Source of the DNA: Arthrobacter sp. 35W
GTDB taxonomy: Bacteria > Actinomycetota > Actinomycetes > Actinomycetales > Micrococcaceae
Reading direction: 5' to 3'
DNA: 64,000 nucleotides
Assembly (NCBI RefSeq): GCF_000482545.1
Contig: NZ_KI519455.1
Location: 1,045,952 to 1,109,951, forward strand
Shown: piece after piece, positions 18,422 to 26,528 of the stretch
How the letters are laid out: the number at the start of each line of letters is the position of its first letter
Position numbering within the stretch: position 1 is the stretch's first letter
Made by a program: the position numbers and the translations under genes
The notes under the pieces: model-generated
The model's database searches: none
What the model was told of the DNA's origin: nothing
The model's input: only the letters and a program-made list of their open reading frames with translations

Positions 18422-19472
18422 ATGACCATCGTGGCCGAAAAGTACGTGCACATCATCGGCGTGGACACCCATGCCAGGACCCACACCTACGCCATCCTGT
18501 CCTCGGCGACCGGCCAGATCACCGAGACGGCAACTTTTCCGACCAGCCCGCCGGACATCGCCCGCGCCATGGCGTGGATGGACCGCCGGACAGTCAACGG
18601 GAAGGCCCTGGTTTCCATTGAAGGCGCCAGCTCCTACGGGGCCGGCCTGACCCGGACCCTGCTGGGCGCCGGAACCGATGTCTGTGACGTGCGGCCCCCG
18701 CGAAGGAAATCCCCACGGGGCAAGGGGAAATCCGATGCCATCGATGCGGCTGCCGCCGCACAAACCGTCCTGGGAATCGATGTCCTCTCACTGCTCCGGC
18801 CCCGTGCCGACGGTGACCACAACGCCCTGCGGATCCTACTGAACGCCAGGCGCAGCACGGACAGCCAGCGCACAGCCGACCGCCTGGCACTCACCGCCCT
18901 GGCCCGGACCACCGCCGTGGGCATCGATGCCCGCAAGGCACTCACCGACACCCAAATCCGCACCATCAGCGCCTGGCGCCAGCGGGCCCACGGCGACCGG
19001 GCCGACGCGGTGGCCCGGGCCGAGGCACGGCGCCTGGCCCTGGCCGTCGTTCACTTCACCGCCGAACTGGAGGACAACAAGACCGCCCTGGCGGAGATCG
19101 TGGCGGACATGGCACCGGGCCTCCTGGACGTGCCAGGGGTTGGGCCGGTGACGTCCGCGGTGATCCTCACCGCCTACTCACATCATGGAAGGATCCGTTC
19201 CGAGGCAGCATTCGCCGCCCTCGCGGGCGTCAATCCGATCCCGGCGTCCTTGAGGCACAACCGTCCGGCACCGGCTCAACCGGCATGGGGACCGGCAACT
19301 GAACCAGGCCCTGGACACCATCACCCGAAGCCGCATGAGTTTCGACCCCAACACGCGGGACTATGTCGCACGACGGACCCAGGAAGGGAAGACCCGCCGC
19401 GAGATCCGCCGCTGCCTCAAACGCACCATCGCCCGGCAGCTCTACCGCAAAATCAACGCCATCATGCCTTGA
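18422..19472 (+). pseudogene. IS110-family transposase with a single frameshift
   Basis: The best preserved mobile element here. From ATG 18422 the DEDD RuvC-like domain is complete: IIGVDTHARTHTYAILSS, VSIEGASSYGAGLTRTLL and GKGKSDAIDAAAAAQTV. The C-terminal domain follows: LDVPGVGPVTSAVILTAYS and EAAFAALAGVNPIPAS. One extra base near 19245 then shifts the frame. The intended ending (VRHRLNRHGDRQLNQALDTI, ending QLYRKINAIMP) continues in the new frame to the TGA at 19470-19472. Only one lesion is seen, so inactivation looks recent, or the base should be checked as a sequencing error. Confidence 0.88.
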
Positions 19473-19554
19473 CTCAACCCATAGAAGGGTCGGTCGGCAT
19501 CGACACCAGCACCAGCACCAAGCCTGACAGCTCCGGCCGGGCATCCGGCCACGC

Positions 19555-19570
19555 GGTTTCACGTGAAACA
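19555..19570. promoter_or_regulatory. parS site 4 (15/16)
   Basis: GGTTTCACGTGAAACA, one mismatch at the first base. It lies 83 bases past the end of the IS110-type transposase relic. Confidence 0.9.
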
Positions 19571-20129
19571 TTCAGTGGAACTCCTACTTGCACAGGTCAA
19601 CGCAGGCTTGAGCGAGGCGCGTTGGCTCGTCATGCACACCCGTTTCATCGCCTAAGTCCCTACACGACGGCCTGGCGGCGACCCGGGACTCGCAGCAGTG
19701 GCCACCACTCCTCCACCGGCCCCGCAGGCGTCCTCAGTGGCCCCCTGCGGGGCTAGTGGCGTTTGGCGGGGCGTGGGATCCTTGAGATCACACGGGGCCC
19801 GGTGGGGGCTGGGCGCGGCGGAGGCGCCAGGATTCAACAGCTCAAGACAGGCTCACCAGATCCCCCGCCGTGACCCGTCCGCTCAAATCGGATGTGGCGA
19901 CAACCAGCTGGTTGATTCCAGACGCCGCCCGGGCCAATCAGAACTGCCGCTCAGCGCCGACCGGTAGTCAGGTTGCTGCAGTCCCGAAGAGCATCCACAC
20001 GGACTCGCCACTACACATCCCTGACCAGCAGCCTGCCCACCGGCAGCCACTATCGCCAGTACTTCTTTGCCGCTCTAGATACTGGCCGCCGCGGATCTTC
20101 ATGCCACGAAAGAGACCGCGCTTGCCAAA

Positions 20130-20145
20130 TGTTTCACGTGAAACA
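20130..20145. promoter_or_regulatory. parS site 5 (perfect)
   Basis: TGTTTCACGTGAAACA, identical to the consensus, about 420 bases past the parB stop codon. Confidence 0.95.
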
Positions 20146-20506
20146 ACATCATGCCGGGGCACCTGTTCATGCGCGCCGCACCAAGCTCCCGCCCGCGACG
20201 ATCAGCGAAGTGGCCGGCTGGTGGGAGTTCAAATCCGAAATCGAAATCCATCGGGAGCCCTTGCGGGCCCGCACTGCCACCACTCAAGAACCAGAACGGG
20301 CCCGTCGGCCGCGGAAGGACAATCCGCGGCACCCAATCCGTTGCGCACTCTATTCACGCGACGGCACTTCGGGCAATCACCGGAATAGCCCCATGGTGCC
20401 CGATGCAGCACCACGCGGCCCCGGATTGCCCATTTCGCAGCGGATCTCGTGAATACTTTCTGTTCTTAGGATCAATCCTGGTGAACTGGAAATTGTTGAA
20501 AGCACA

Positions 20507-20551
20507 ACAAAAAAGAGGGGGTTGATGGTTCCACGTGAAACCATCAACCCC
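20507..20551 (-). terminator. parB terminator whose loop is a parS-like site (site 6)
   Basis: A 13-bp stem GGGGTTGATGGTT / AACCATCAACCCC closes an 8-base loop that carries CACGTG. Read on minus, the stem is followed by CTCTTTTTT, a good U-run. The loop plus stem tops read GGTTCCACGTGAAACC, 13 of 16 matches to parS. The hairpin lies 18 bases past the parB stop, so it is the parB terminator and possibly a weak ParB site. Confidence 0.85.
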
Positions 20552-20568
20552 TCCCCTGAGGAATGGGA

Positions 20569-21618
20569 CTAGTCCGAACCGGGGGCCAGAACATCCATGA
20601 TGCGGTTCAGGTCCTCAACGGACGCAAACTCGATGCTGACCTTGCCCTTGCGGGCACCAAGCGAAATCTTCACATTCGTGTCGAGGCGGTCGGCCAGCGA
20701 CGTCGCAAGGAAATCGAGGCGCTCATGGCGCGGGCTGGGCTTTGCTGCAGGCACGCGGGCGGTGTCATCCGGTGCCTGGTAAAGGGTGACAGCCTCTTCC
20801 GTTCCGCGCACGGACATGCCCTCGGCGACGATCCGCTGGGCAAGCCGCTCAATGGCGGCGTCGTCCGGAAGAGCCAGCAGCGCACGGGCGTGTCCTGCGG
20901 ACAGCACGCCGGCCGCGACGCGGCGCTGGACGGCTGCAGGCAGCTTCAGCAAACGAAGCGTGTTGGAGACCTGCGGGCGCGAGCGGCCAATGCGGTCCGC
21001 CAGCTGCTCGTGGGTTGTGCCGAAGTCCTCCAGCAGCTGCTGGTAGGCAGCCGCTTCTTCCAGGGGATTCAGCTGGCTGCGGTGCAGGTTCTCCAGCAGT
21101 GCATCACGGAGGAGGTTGTCGTCGTTCGTTTCGCGGACGATGACGGGAATCGTCGTCAGGCCGGCAGCCTGGGTCGCACGCCAACGGCGCTCACCCATGA
21201 CCAGTTCGTAGGGCTCAGCACCGTTTTCAGCTGATTTACGGACTACGATCGGCTGGAGGACGCCGATTTCGCGTACGGAGTGCACCAGTTCAGCCATGTC
21301 GTCTTCATCAAAGACGGTTCGGGGCTGCTTCCGGTTGGGGTGGATGTCCCCCACCGGGAGCTCCATGAAGCGCGCGCCCGGGACCTCAAGCAGAGGCAGC
21401 ATGGGATCTGCCTTCCTTCGGGGCGTCCGCGGCGTTGTTTCACGTGAAATAACTGGAGCCACGGCTGTCTTGCGGTCCTTCGGTTCCGGGAAGAACAGAT
21501 CCACAGGGCGTGCAGCAGTGGCCGTGGTGGTGCCACCTTCGGCTTCTTCGCCGGCTGCGTTTGGAATTAGAGCACCCAAGCCGCGGCCCAGGCCCCTGCG
21601 CTTTTCAGTCATGGACAA
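20569..21618 (-). CDS. parB: Chromosome-partitioning protein ParB
   Basis: A 349-residue DNA-binding CTPase that loads on parS and spreads, helping to separate new origins. It has a basic N-terminus, the conserved dimer and CTP segment (MVMGERRWRATQAAGL with TTIPVIVRE), a helix-turn-helix region (EQLADRIGRSRPQVSNTLRL) and a C-terminal dimerisation domain (GKVSIEFASVEDLNRIMDVL). The ATG at 21618 directly precedes EKRRGLGRGLGALIP, the usual opening of the family. It lies 61 bases downstream of parA in one operon. A parS site (21436-21451) lies inside its coding sequence. Confidence 0.97.
   Translation of the reverse strand: MSMTEKRRGLGRGLGALIPNAAGEEAEGGTTTATAARPVDLFFPEPKDRKTAVAPVISRETTPRTPRRKADPMLPLLEVPGARFMELPVGDIHPNRKQPRTVFDEDDMAELVHSVREIGVLQPIVVRKSAENGAEPYELVMGERRWRATQAAGLTTIPVIVRETNDDNLLRDALLENLHRSQLNPLEEAAAYQQLLEDFGTTHEQLADRIGRSRPQVSNTLRLLKLPAAVQRRVAAGVLSAGHARALLALPDDAAIERLAQRIVAEGMSVRGTEEAVTLYQAPDDTARVPAAKPSPRHERLDFLATSLADRLDTNVKISLGARKGKVSIEFASVEDLNRIMDVLAPGSD
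21436..21451. promoter_or_regulatory. parS site 7, inside parB (15/16)
   Basis: TGTTTCACGTGAAATA, with one mismatch near the right end. Within parB it encodes the ISRET residues in the poorly conserved linker before the core domain. Confidence 0.9.
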
Positions 21619-21679
21619 TTCCCTCCAGTGGAAGATCCCAACGATTATTGGGTGAAGACGTAGCGGTGTAGATGAAAGT

Positions 21680-22756
21680 CTAGCGTTCGGCGAGTTCTGC
21701 GGCGGCTTCCAGGTACGACAGCGCGCCGGTCGATGACGGATCGTACGTCATGACGGTCTGCTGGTAGCTGGGTGCTTCCGAGATGCGCACATTGCGGGGA
21801 ACCACTGCCCCAAGCACCTGGTTCGGGAAGTGCTCGCGCACATCCGCGGCCACCTGGGCGGCCAGATTGGTGCGTCCATCGTACATCGTCAGCAAAATCG
21901 TGGAGACCACCAGATCCGAGTTCAGGTGCTTCTGGATCATCTCAATGTTCTTGAGCAGCTGACTCAGACCTTCCAGTGCGTAGTACTCGCACTGGATCGG
22001 GATCATGACCTCGTTGGCTGCCACAAAGGCATTGACCGTCAGCAGGCCGAGGCTGGGCGGGCAGTCAATGAACACGTAGTCCAGGCGGGGCTGCCCCGTC
22101 TTTTCACGTTCCGCAGCATAGGTGTCCAGCGCCCGCCGCAGCCGCTGTTCGCGGGCAACAAGCGAAACCAGTTCAATCTCCGCTCCGGCCAAGTGGATGG
22201 TCGCCGGCGCAACGATGAGGTTGTCAATGTCCGGGCAGGGGGCAACGACGTCGGCCAGGGCAAAATCGTTGATCAGGACGTCGTAGATGCTGTCCACATC
22301 TGCGTGGTGCTCGACGCCGAGGGCGGTGGACGCGTTGCCCTGCGGGTCGATGTCAACCACCATGACATTAAGGCCCGCGGATGCCAGGGCTGCCGCGATG
22401 TTCACAGTGGTGGTCGTCTTACCGACGCCACCCTTCTGGTTTGCGACTGTCAGGATGCGGGTCCTTGACGGGCGGGGAAGCTTGCGTCCGAGCAGTCGTT
22501 CACGGCGCTTGTTCTCGCTGATCAGCTGTCGGGCAATGGGGCTGTCATCCAGGTCGTCCATGAAGCTCCTCTGGGCAGTAGCGGGTCGTGTTTCACGTGA
22601 AACATTGACGCGGCGCTGGCTATCAACCGAATTCGGTTGATTAAGGATGGAACTGGCCGCCTTGGCCTGCATGGTCACAGCCTGGGAGCCGGAACGCGCA
22701 GAACCCAGCGACATGAAGGGCGGGATCCGTTGCATAGATCCGTCAGTGCTGGTCAC
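21680..22756 (-). CDS. parA: Chromosome-partitioning ATPase ParA
   Basis: A 358-residue Walker-type ATPase that moves ParB-parS complexes. After an N-terminal extension of about 100 residues the deviant Walker A box appears (ANQKGGVGKTTTTVNIAAAL). The A' box VVDIDPQGNASTALG and the Walker B region YVFIDCPPSLGLLTVNA follow. The extension contains VSRET, encoded by a perfect parS site, and is less conserved in character than the ATPase core. Internal Met residues (for example FMDDLDDSPIARQL) could be the true start, so the N-terminus is uncertain. It is transcribed before parB and downstream of rsmG. Confidence 0.95.
   Translation of the reverse strand: MTSTDGSMQRIPPFMSLGSARSGSQAVTMQAKAASSILNQPNSVDSQRRVNVSRETRPATAQRSFMDDLDDSPIARQLISENKRRERLLGRKLPRPSRTRILTVANQKGGVGKTTTTVNIAAALASAGLNVMVVDIDPQGNASTALGVEHHADVDSIYDVLINDFALADVVAPCPDIDNLIVAPATIHLAGAEIELVSLVAREQRLRRALDTYAAEREKTGQPRLDYVFIDCPPSLGLLTVNAFVAANEVMIPIQCEYYALEGLSQLLKNIEMIQKHLNSDLVVSTILLTMYDGRTNLAAQVAADVREHFPNQVLGAVVPRNVRISEAPSYQQTVMTYDPSSTGALSYLEAAAELAER
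22589..22604. promoter_or_regulatory. parS site 8, inside parA (perfect)
   Basis: TGTTTCACGTGAAACA, identical to the consensus, within the 5' extension of parA, where it encodes NVSRET. It is the parS site closest to dnaA and oriC in the window. Confidence 0.95.
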
Positions 22757-22852
22757 TGTGCCACGCTCACTTTCTTAGGGCTTTGCTTGCCGCTCTCTAG
22801 CCTATCGGTTGCGGCTGGGGAGCTGGGGACTTCATGGAACGGAGGCCACCGC

Positions 22853-23491
22853 TCAGCGGCGGGCCACCTTGACCCGCACCACAGTAGTGGGTTCGTCAAG
22901 GATGTCCGCGCCGGCGGTGAGCACCTCGGTGGCCACACCGCCGAGCTTGCGGATGATCTTGGCGGCCTTCTCGATTTCCTCCGCTGCACTGCGGCCCTTG
23001 ATCGCCAGGAGTTCACCCTGTCCGCCGAGCAGCGGGATGGTCAACGGTGCCAGGGTGTTCAACGCGGATACGGCACGGGCCGTCACCACGGAGCACTCGA
23101 CCTTGCCCAGGGCGGCTTCGGCCCGGGCGCGGATGATCTCGACATTGGCCAGACCGAGGTCCATGACCACTTCCTCGAGCCACACAACGCGCCGTTCCAA
23201 CGGCTCGATCAGGGTCAGTTCCAGATCCGGCCGGGCGATGGCCAGGCACAGACCCGGCAGACCGGCCCCGCTGCCGACGTCGGCCACGCGGGCGTTGGGG
23301 GCGATCAGCTCAGCCACCACAGCACAGTTGAGGACATGCCGGCTCCACAGGCGCGGAACCTCGCGCGGGCCAATCAGGCCACGCTCGATGCCGGACGTTG
23401 CCAGGTGCTCGACATAGCGCTTGGCCAGGTCCAGACGGTCGCCAAAAATACGCTCGGCCGCGGCCGCTTCAACTTCGGTCAGCTCAACCAC
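22853..23491 (-). CDS. rsmG: 16S rRNA (guanine-527 N7)-methyltransferase RsmG
   Basis: A 212-residue SAM-dependent enzyme that methylates G527 of 16S rRNA in the 30S subunit; formerly called GidB. Motif I is VADVGSGAGLPGLCLAI, followed by LTLIEPLERRVVWLEEV, VECSVVTARAVSALNTLAPL and GGQGELLAIKG. The GPREVPRLWSRHVLNCAVVA segment before it is typical. It lies in the conserved block between jag and parA. Loss of this enzyme is a known route to low-level streptomycin resistance in other bacteria. Confidence 0.96.
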   Translation of the reverse strand: MVELTEVEAAAAERIFGDRLDLAKRYVEHLATSGIERGLIGPREVPRLWSRHVLNCAVVAELIAPNARVADVGSGAGLPGLCLAIARPDLELTLIEPLERRVVWLEEVVMDLGLANVEIIRARAEAALGKVECSVVTARAVSALNTLAPLTIPLLGGQGELLAIKGRSAAEEIEKAAKIIRKLGGVATEVLTAGADILDEPTTVVRVKVARR

Positions 23492-23562
23492 AAAAAAATC
23501 TCCTCAGCACGGGCATGCGCCGGCCACCCTGATGGGTGGCCGGCGCATGGCTCATGGCATCA

Positions 23563-24099
23563 TTACTGCGCGGTGACCACGATGTGGCGGTCGGTGCCTT
23601 CGCCCTCGGATTCGCTGACGAACCCCAGATCTGCGATGGCGTCATGGACAATCTTGCGCTCGTAGGCACCCATCGGGGCCAGGGCAACGGAACCGCCGTC
23701 GGCCTTGACGCGGTCCACTGCGTCCTGGGCGATCTTGGCCAGTTCACCGTTGCGCTCGTCGCGGTAGCCGGTGATGTCCAGCACCAGGCGTGAGCGGTTG
23801 CCGGTGGCCGACAGTACGGACAGGCGCGTCAGTTCCTGCAGGGCCTCGAGGACTTCGCCGTCGTGGCCCACCAGGTTCTTCAGACCGGCGGTCTCCTCTT
23901 CGGAAACCACGGAAATGTAGGTCCGGCCATTGCGCACCTCAATGTCGATGTCGCCATCGATGTCGGCAATGTCCAGCAGTTCTTCAAGGTAATCCGCCGC
24001 TACGTCGCCCTCTTCCTCGAGGCGGCTCGCACCGGTGGAAGCCTCCTCAACGGCAGTCGCGTCGTCGTCGGCAAGCTCTACGTGGCTTTCAGCAGTCAT
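23563..24099 (-). CDS. jag: Jag/KhpB-type KH-R3H RNA-binding protein
   Basis: A 178-residue protein with an acidic N-terminus. A KH-like domain comes first (IEVRNGRTYISVVSEEETAG, LVGHDGEVLEALQELTRL), then an R3H domain (RNGELAKIAQDAVDRVKADG, ALAPMGAYERKIVHDAIADL). Jag (KhpB) proteins bind RNA and affect cell elongation in Gram-positive bacteria. The start overlaps the yidC stop codon in TAATG, so the two are translationally coupled, as is common in this cluster. Confidence 0.93.
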   Translation of the reverse strand: MTAESHVELADDDATAVEEASTGASRLEEEGDVAADYLEELLDIADIDGDIDIEVRNGRTYISVVSEEETAGLKNLVGHDGEVLEALQELTRLSVLSATGNRSRLVLDITGYRDERNGELAKIAQDAVDRVKADGGSVALAPMGAYERKIVHDAIADLGFVSESEGEGTDRHIVVTAQ

Positions 24100-25061
24100 T
24101 ACTTCTTCTTCCTGTTCTTGCGCTGCGGCTGGACGCGCTGGCCCTTGATCTCTTCAATTTCTTCAACAACCGCTTCGGTCTTCTTCGATGCACTCAGCAG
24201 GGGCAGGCCCTTGGCCGCGCGGCGCTGCTGGTACTCGCGGTAGGCGGGCGAACCGGGGGTGGGCATGCGGCGGATCACGAAGAACTGCTGCCCCATGGTC
24301 CAGAGGTTGGTGGTGGTCCAGTAGATCAGAACACCGATGGGGAAGTTGATGCCACCCACACCGAAGACCAGCGGCAGTACGTACAGCATCATCTTCTGCT
24401 GCTTCATGAACGGGCTGGCCATGGCGTCATCGCTCATGTTCTTGCTCATGATCTGCTTCTGCGTGATGAACTGCGAGGCCGTCATGGCCACGATCATGAT
24501 CAGTGAAAGCACGACGACGGCGGCGTTCAGGTTGCCACCCTGCAGCTGCGGCAGGAAGGCTGCCGACAGCGGGGCGCCGAAGATCTCGGCCTGGTCGAAC
24601 TGCTGCACCTGCTCGTGGCTCATGGCCCCGATGCCGATGTTGTCACTGTTGGCCTTCGCCACACCCGAGAGCACCTGGAACAGCGAGAAGAAGAACGGCA
24701 TCTGGATCAACATGGGCAGGCAGGCGGAGAACGGGTTGGTGCCGTGCTCCTTGTACAGCGCCATCTGCTCCTGGGCCATGGCCTGGCGGGAGAGCTGGTC
24801 CGTCTTGCCCTTGTACTTGGTCTGCAGCTTCTTCATATCCGGCTGCAGTGCCTGCATGCCGCGCTGGGCCTTGATCTGCTTCACGAAGACAGGGATCAGG
24901 GCGGCACGGATCACCAGCACCAGGCCGATGATGGACAGAGTCCAGGCCACGCCGGAGGCGGGATCCAACCCGAGGAAGGTGAAGAAGTCATGGAAGAGCA
25001 CCATGATCCACGACACCAGCCATTTGAAGGGAAACAGGATCGTCCCGAAGAAATCAAACAT
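24099..25061 (-). CDS. yidC: Membrane protein insertase YidC
   Basis: A 320-residue YidC/Oxa1/Alb3 protein that inserts and folds proteins in the cytoplasmic membrane. The N-terminal membrane segment is short, as in actinobacteria. A charged hairpin follows (MQALQPDMKKLQTKYKGKTD), then NPFSACLPMLIQMPFFFSLF, the highly conserved core. Later helices carry FPIGVLIYWTTTNLWTMGQQ. The tail is basic (RVQPQRKNRKKK), suited to ribosome contact. It is between yidD and jag, in the canonical order. Confidence 0.96.
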   Translation of the reverse strand: MFDFFGTILFPFKWLVSWIMVLFHDFFTFLGLDPASGVAWTLSIIGLVLVIRAALIPVFVKQIKAQRGMQALQPDMKKLQTKYKGKTDQLSRQAMAQEQMALYKEHGTNPFSACLPMLIQMPFFFSLFQVLSGVAKANSDNIGIGAMSHEQVQQFDQAEIFGAPLSAAFLPQLQGGNLNAAVVVLSLIMIVAMTASQFITQKQIMSKNMSDDAMASPFMKQQKMMLYVLPLVFGVGGINFPIGVLIYWTTTNLWTMGQQFFVIRRMPTPGSPAYREYQQRRAAKGLPLLSASKKTEAVVEEIEEIKGQRVQPQRKNRKKK

Positions 25062-25076
25062 TCTTTACTATTCTCC

Positions 25077-25481
25077 TCAAGCCGCCGTGCGGCCTTCTGC
25101 ATCCGATTGAACTGCCAGATACCGATCCGGATGGTTCAGCTGAACAATGAAAGGGACCAACGCAGGGTCATCCCCGTGGTCATGAGCCGGGACGGGATCG
25201 ATCCCGCCGGAGTTCCAGGGGTGGCAGCGGATCAACCGGCGCGCGGCGAGCCAGCTGCCCTTGACGGCACCGTAGACGGTGACAGCTTCGAGGGCATAGG
25301 CCGAGCAGGTGGGAAAGAATCGGCACACCGGCCCGTAGAGAGGTGAAATGAGGCGGCGGTACAGCTTCAGCGCAACAATCAAGATATTGCGCGGAAGGTT
25401 CCACAGAAACCGCCCGGCGGAGACCAGGGCACGCGTTGGAAAAGGAAGGGAGTGTGGGAAGACCGCAGCAGTAGTTGCCAT
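25077..25481 (-). CDS. yidD: Membrane protein insertion efficiency factor YidD
   Basis: A 134-residue protein with the YidD core: ALKLYRRLISPLYGPVCRFF, PTCSAYALEAVTVYGAVKGS and RLIRCHPWNSGGIDPVP. It assists YidC at the inner membrane and has an amphipathic N-terminal helix. The domain is about 75 residues; here an N-terminal extension of about 30 and a C-terminal extension add to it. The gene starts 6 bases after the rnpA stop and lies upstream of yidC, so all three are co-transcribed. Confidence 0.94.
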   Translation of the reverse strand: MATTAAVFPHSLPFPTRALVSAGRFLWNLPRNILIVALKLYRRLISPLYGPVCRFFPTCSAYALEAVTVYGAVKGSWLAARRLIRCHPWNSGGIDPVPAHDHGDDPALVPFIVQLNHPDRYLAVQSDAEGRTAA

Positions 25482-25487
25482 GGTGTC

Positions 25488-25868
25488 CTAGTCCCTTTCC
25501 TTTTCCGTCGCAGCAGCATCCGCGGCCGCAAGCCGGCTCAAAGCCTTGTCACTTGCGCCGTTGAAATCCTTCACGAGCTCCTGCCAGGTTGCACCGGCAG
25601 CAGCGGGCAGGGCCCGCACCACGATGGTCAGCCCATTGGGGTGTTCGTGAAGCGTTGTGAGCGCTGCTTCTCTCAGTCTCCTCTTAACGAGGTTCCGGGC
25701 AACAGCGTTCCCAACAGTTTTCGCAACAATGAACCCGATCCGCGTTGGCTCGCCGGGAACAGCAGGGGCCACATATAACACTAAGTTCCGGCGCCCATTT
25801 CGGACGCCGGAACGTACAGTATGTGAGAAATCGGCCGAAAAACGCATTCGGTTTCTGGTGGCTAGCAC
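25488..25868 (-). CDS. rnpA: Ribonuclease P protein component
   Basis: A 126-residue basic protein that binds RNase P RNA and helps cut the 5' leader of pre-tRNAs. Family features are the N-terminal RMRFSADFSHTVRSG, the central GFIVAKTVGNAVARN, and KRRLREAALTTL, the RNR-motif region (here RNLVKRRLRE). The start is GTG at 25868. It follows rpmH by 55 bases, the universal pairing. Confidence 0.95.
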   Translation of the reverse strand: MLATRNRMRFSADFSHTVRSGVRNGRRNLVLYVAPAVPGEPTRIGFIVAKTVGNAVARNLVKRRLREAALTTLHEHPNGLTIVVRALPAAAGATWQELVKDFNGASDKALSRLAAADAAATEKERD

Positions 25869-25923
25869 CCTGCGCTCAACGCCAACTTCTTAAGGCTCGA
25901 CAAAATAGTCAAGCGGTGGGTGG

Positions 25924-26061
25924 TTACGCCGACAGCTCTACGCGGCCCTTGCCACGACGGGCTGCCAGAATGGCACGGCCGGCGCGGGTGCGCATGCGAA
26001 GGCGGAAGCCGTGCTTCTTGGCACGACGGCGATTATTCGGCTGAAAAGTCCGCTTGCTCAC
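25924..26061 (-). CDS. rpmH: 50S ribosomal protein L34
   Basis: A 45-residue very basic protein: [20 protein letters not shown] followed by [18 protein letters not shown], the full L34 signature. The start is GTG 26061 with GGAG about 8 bases upstream. It is a component of the large ribosomal subunit. It is divergent from dnaA across a 467-base region that holds DnaA boxes and both promoters. Confidence 0.97.
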   Translation of the reverse strand: MSKRTFQPNNRRRAKKHGFRLRMRTRAGRAILAARRGKGRVELSA

Positions 26062-26528
26062 GGTAGTTACTCCAAGACTAGATGCGCCTTGCCCAGAACT
26101 ACAGGGGAAGTGCAGGACGACGCTGAATATGGGGATGTCTACTAGATCGCGACCATTTTGGAGCGAACGCACAGAGGCAGAAAGTAGACACTAAGGACTA
26201 CACAACGTTAGGTCATGGCCCGGCCCACAGTCAAACCGGCGCCCGGAGGCCTCCCCTTAAGCGTGTGGACCAGAGGGGCTGTGGACAGGGGGTCGAGGGT
26301 GCCCAAAGAGGCTCCCAGAGGGCCATCCGGGCCCGTTTTCCACCACGGCCTGTGACATTTATCCACAAGGGGAATCCCTGCTATCTTCTGGGCAAACCAT
26401 CCTCTAGGCTAGGCCAGTGGCTAGTTATCCACTGCCTGTGAATAACTCTGTGGACGACCGATTCCGTGGATGCCAAATCCATGGCTGGCCACAGGGGGCC
26501 GACTGAACAAACCGAGCAAGGGGTACGA
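26062..26528. promoter_or_regulatory. rpmH-dnaA divergent control region with DnaA boxes
   Basis: The region holds one perfect DnaA box (TTATCCACA at 26359-26367) and two 8/9 boxes (26425-26433 and, reversed, 26437-26445). Weaker forms lie at 26281-26289 and 26449-26457. Their position just before dnaA suggests autoregulation of dnaA and possibly a share in the origin. The rpmH promoter must lie in the left half. Confidence 0.7.

Larger units (their letters stand above)
19473..20506. other. Stretch without a recognisable gene (contains parS sites 4 and 5)
   Basis: About 1 kb between the IS110 copy and the parB terminator. ORFs on both strands are short and match nothing I recognise. Two parS sites (19555-19570 and 20130-20145) are the only clear signals. 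Confidence 0.5.
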
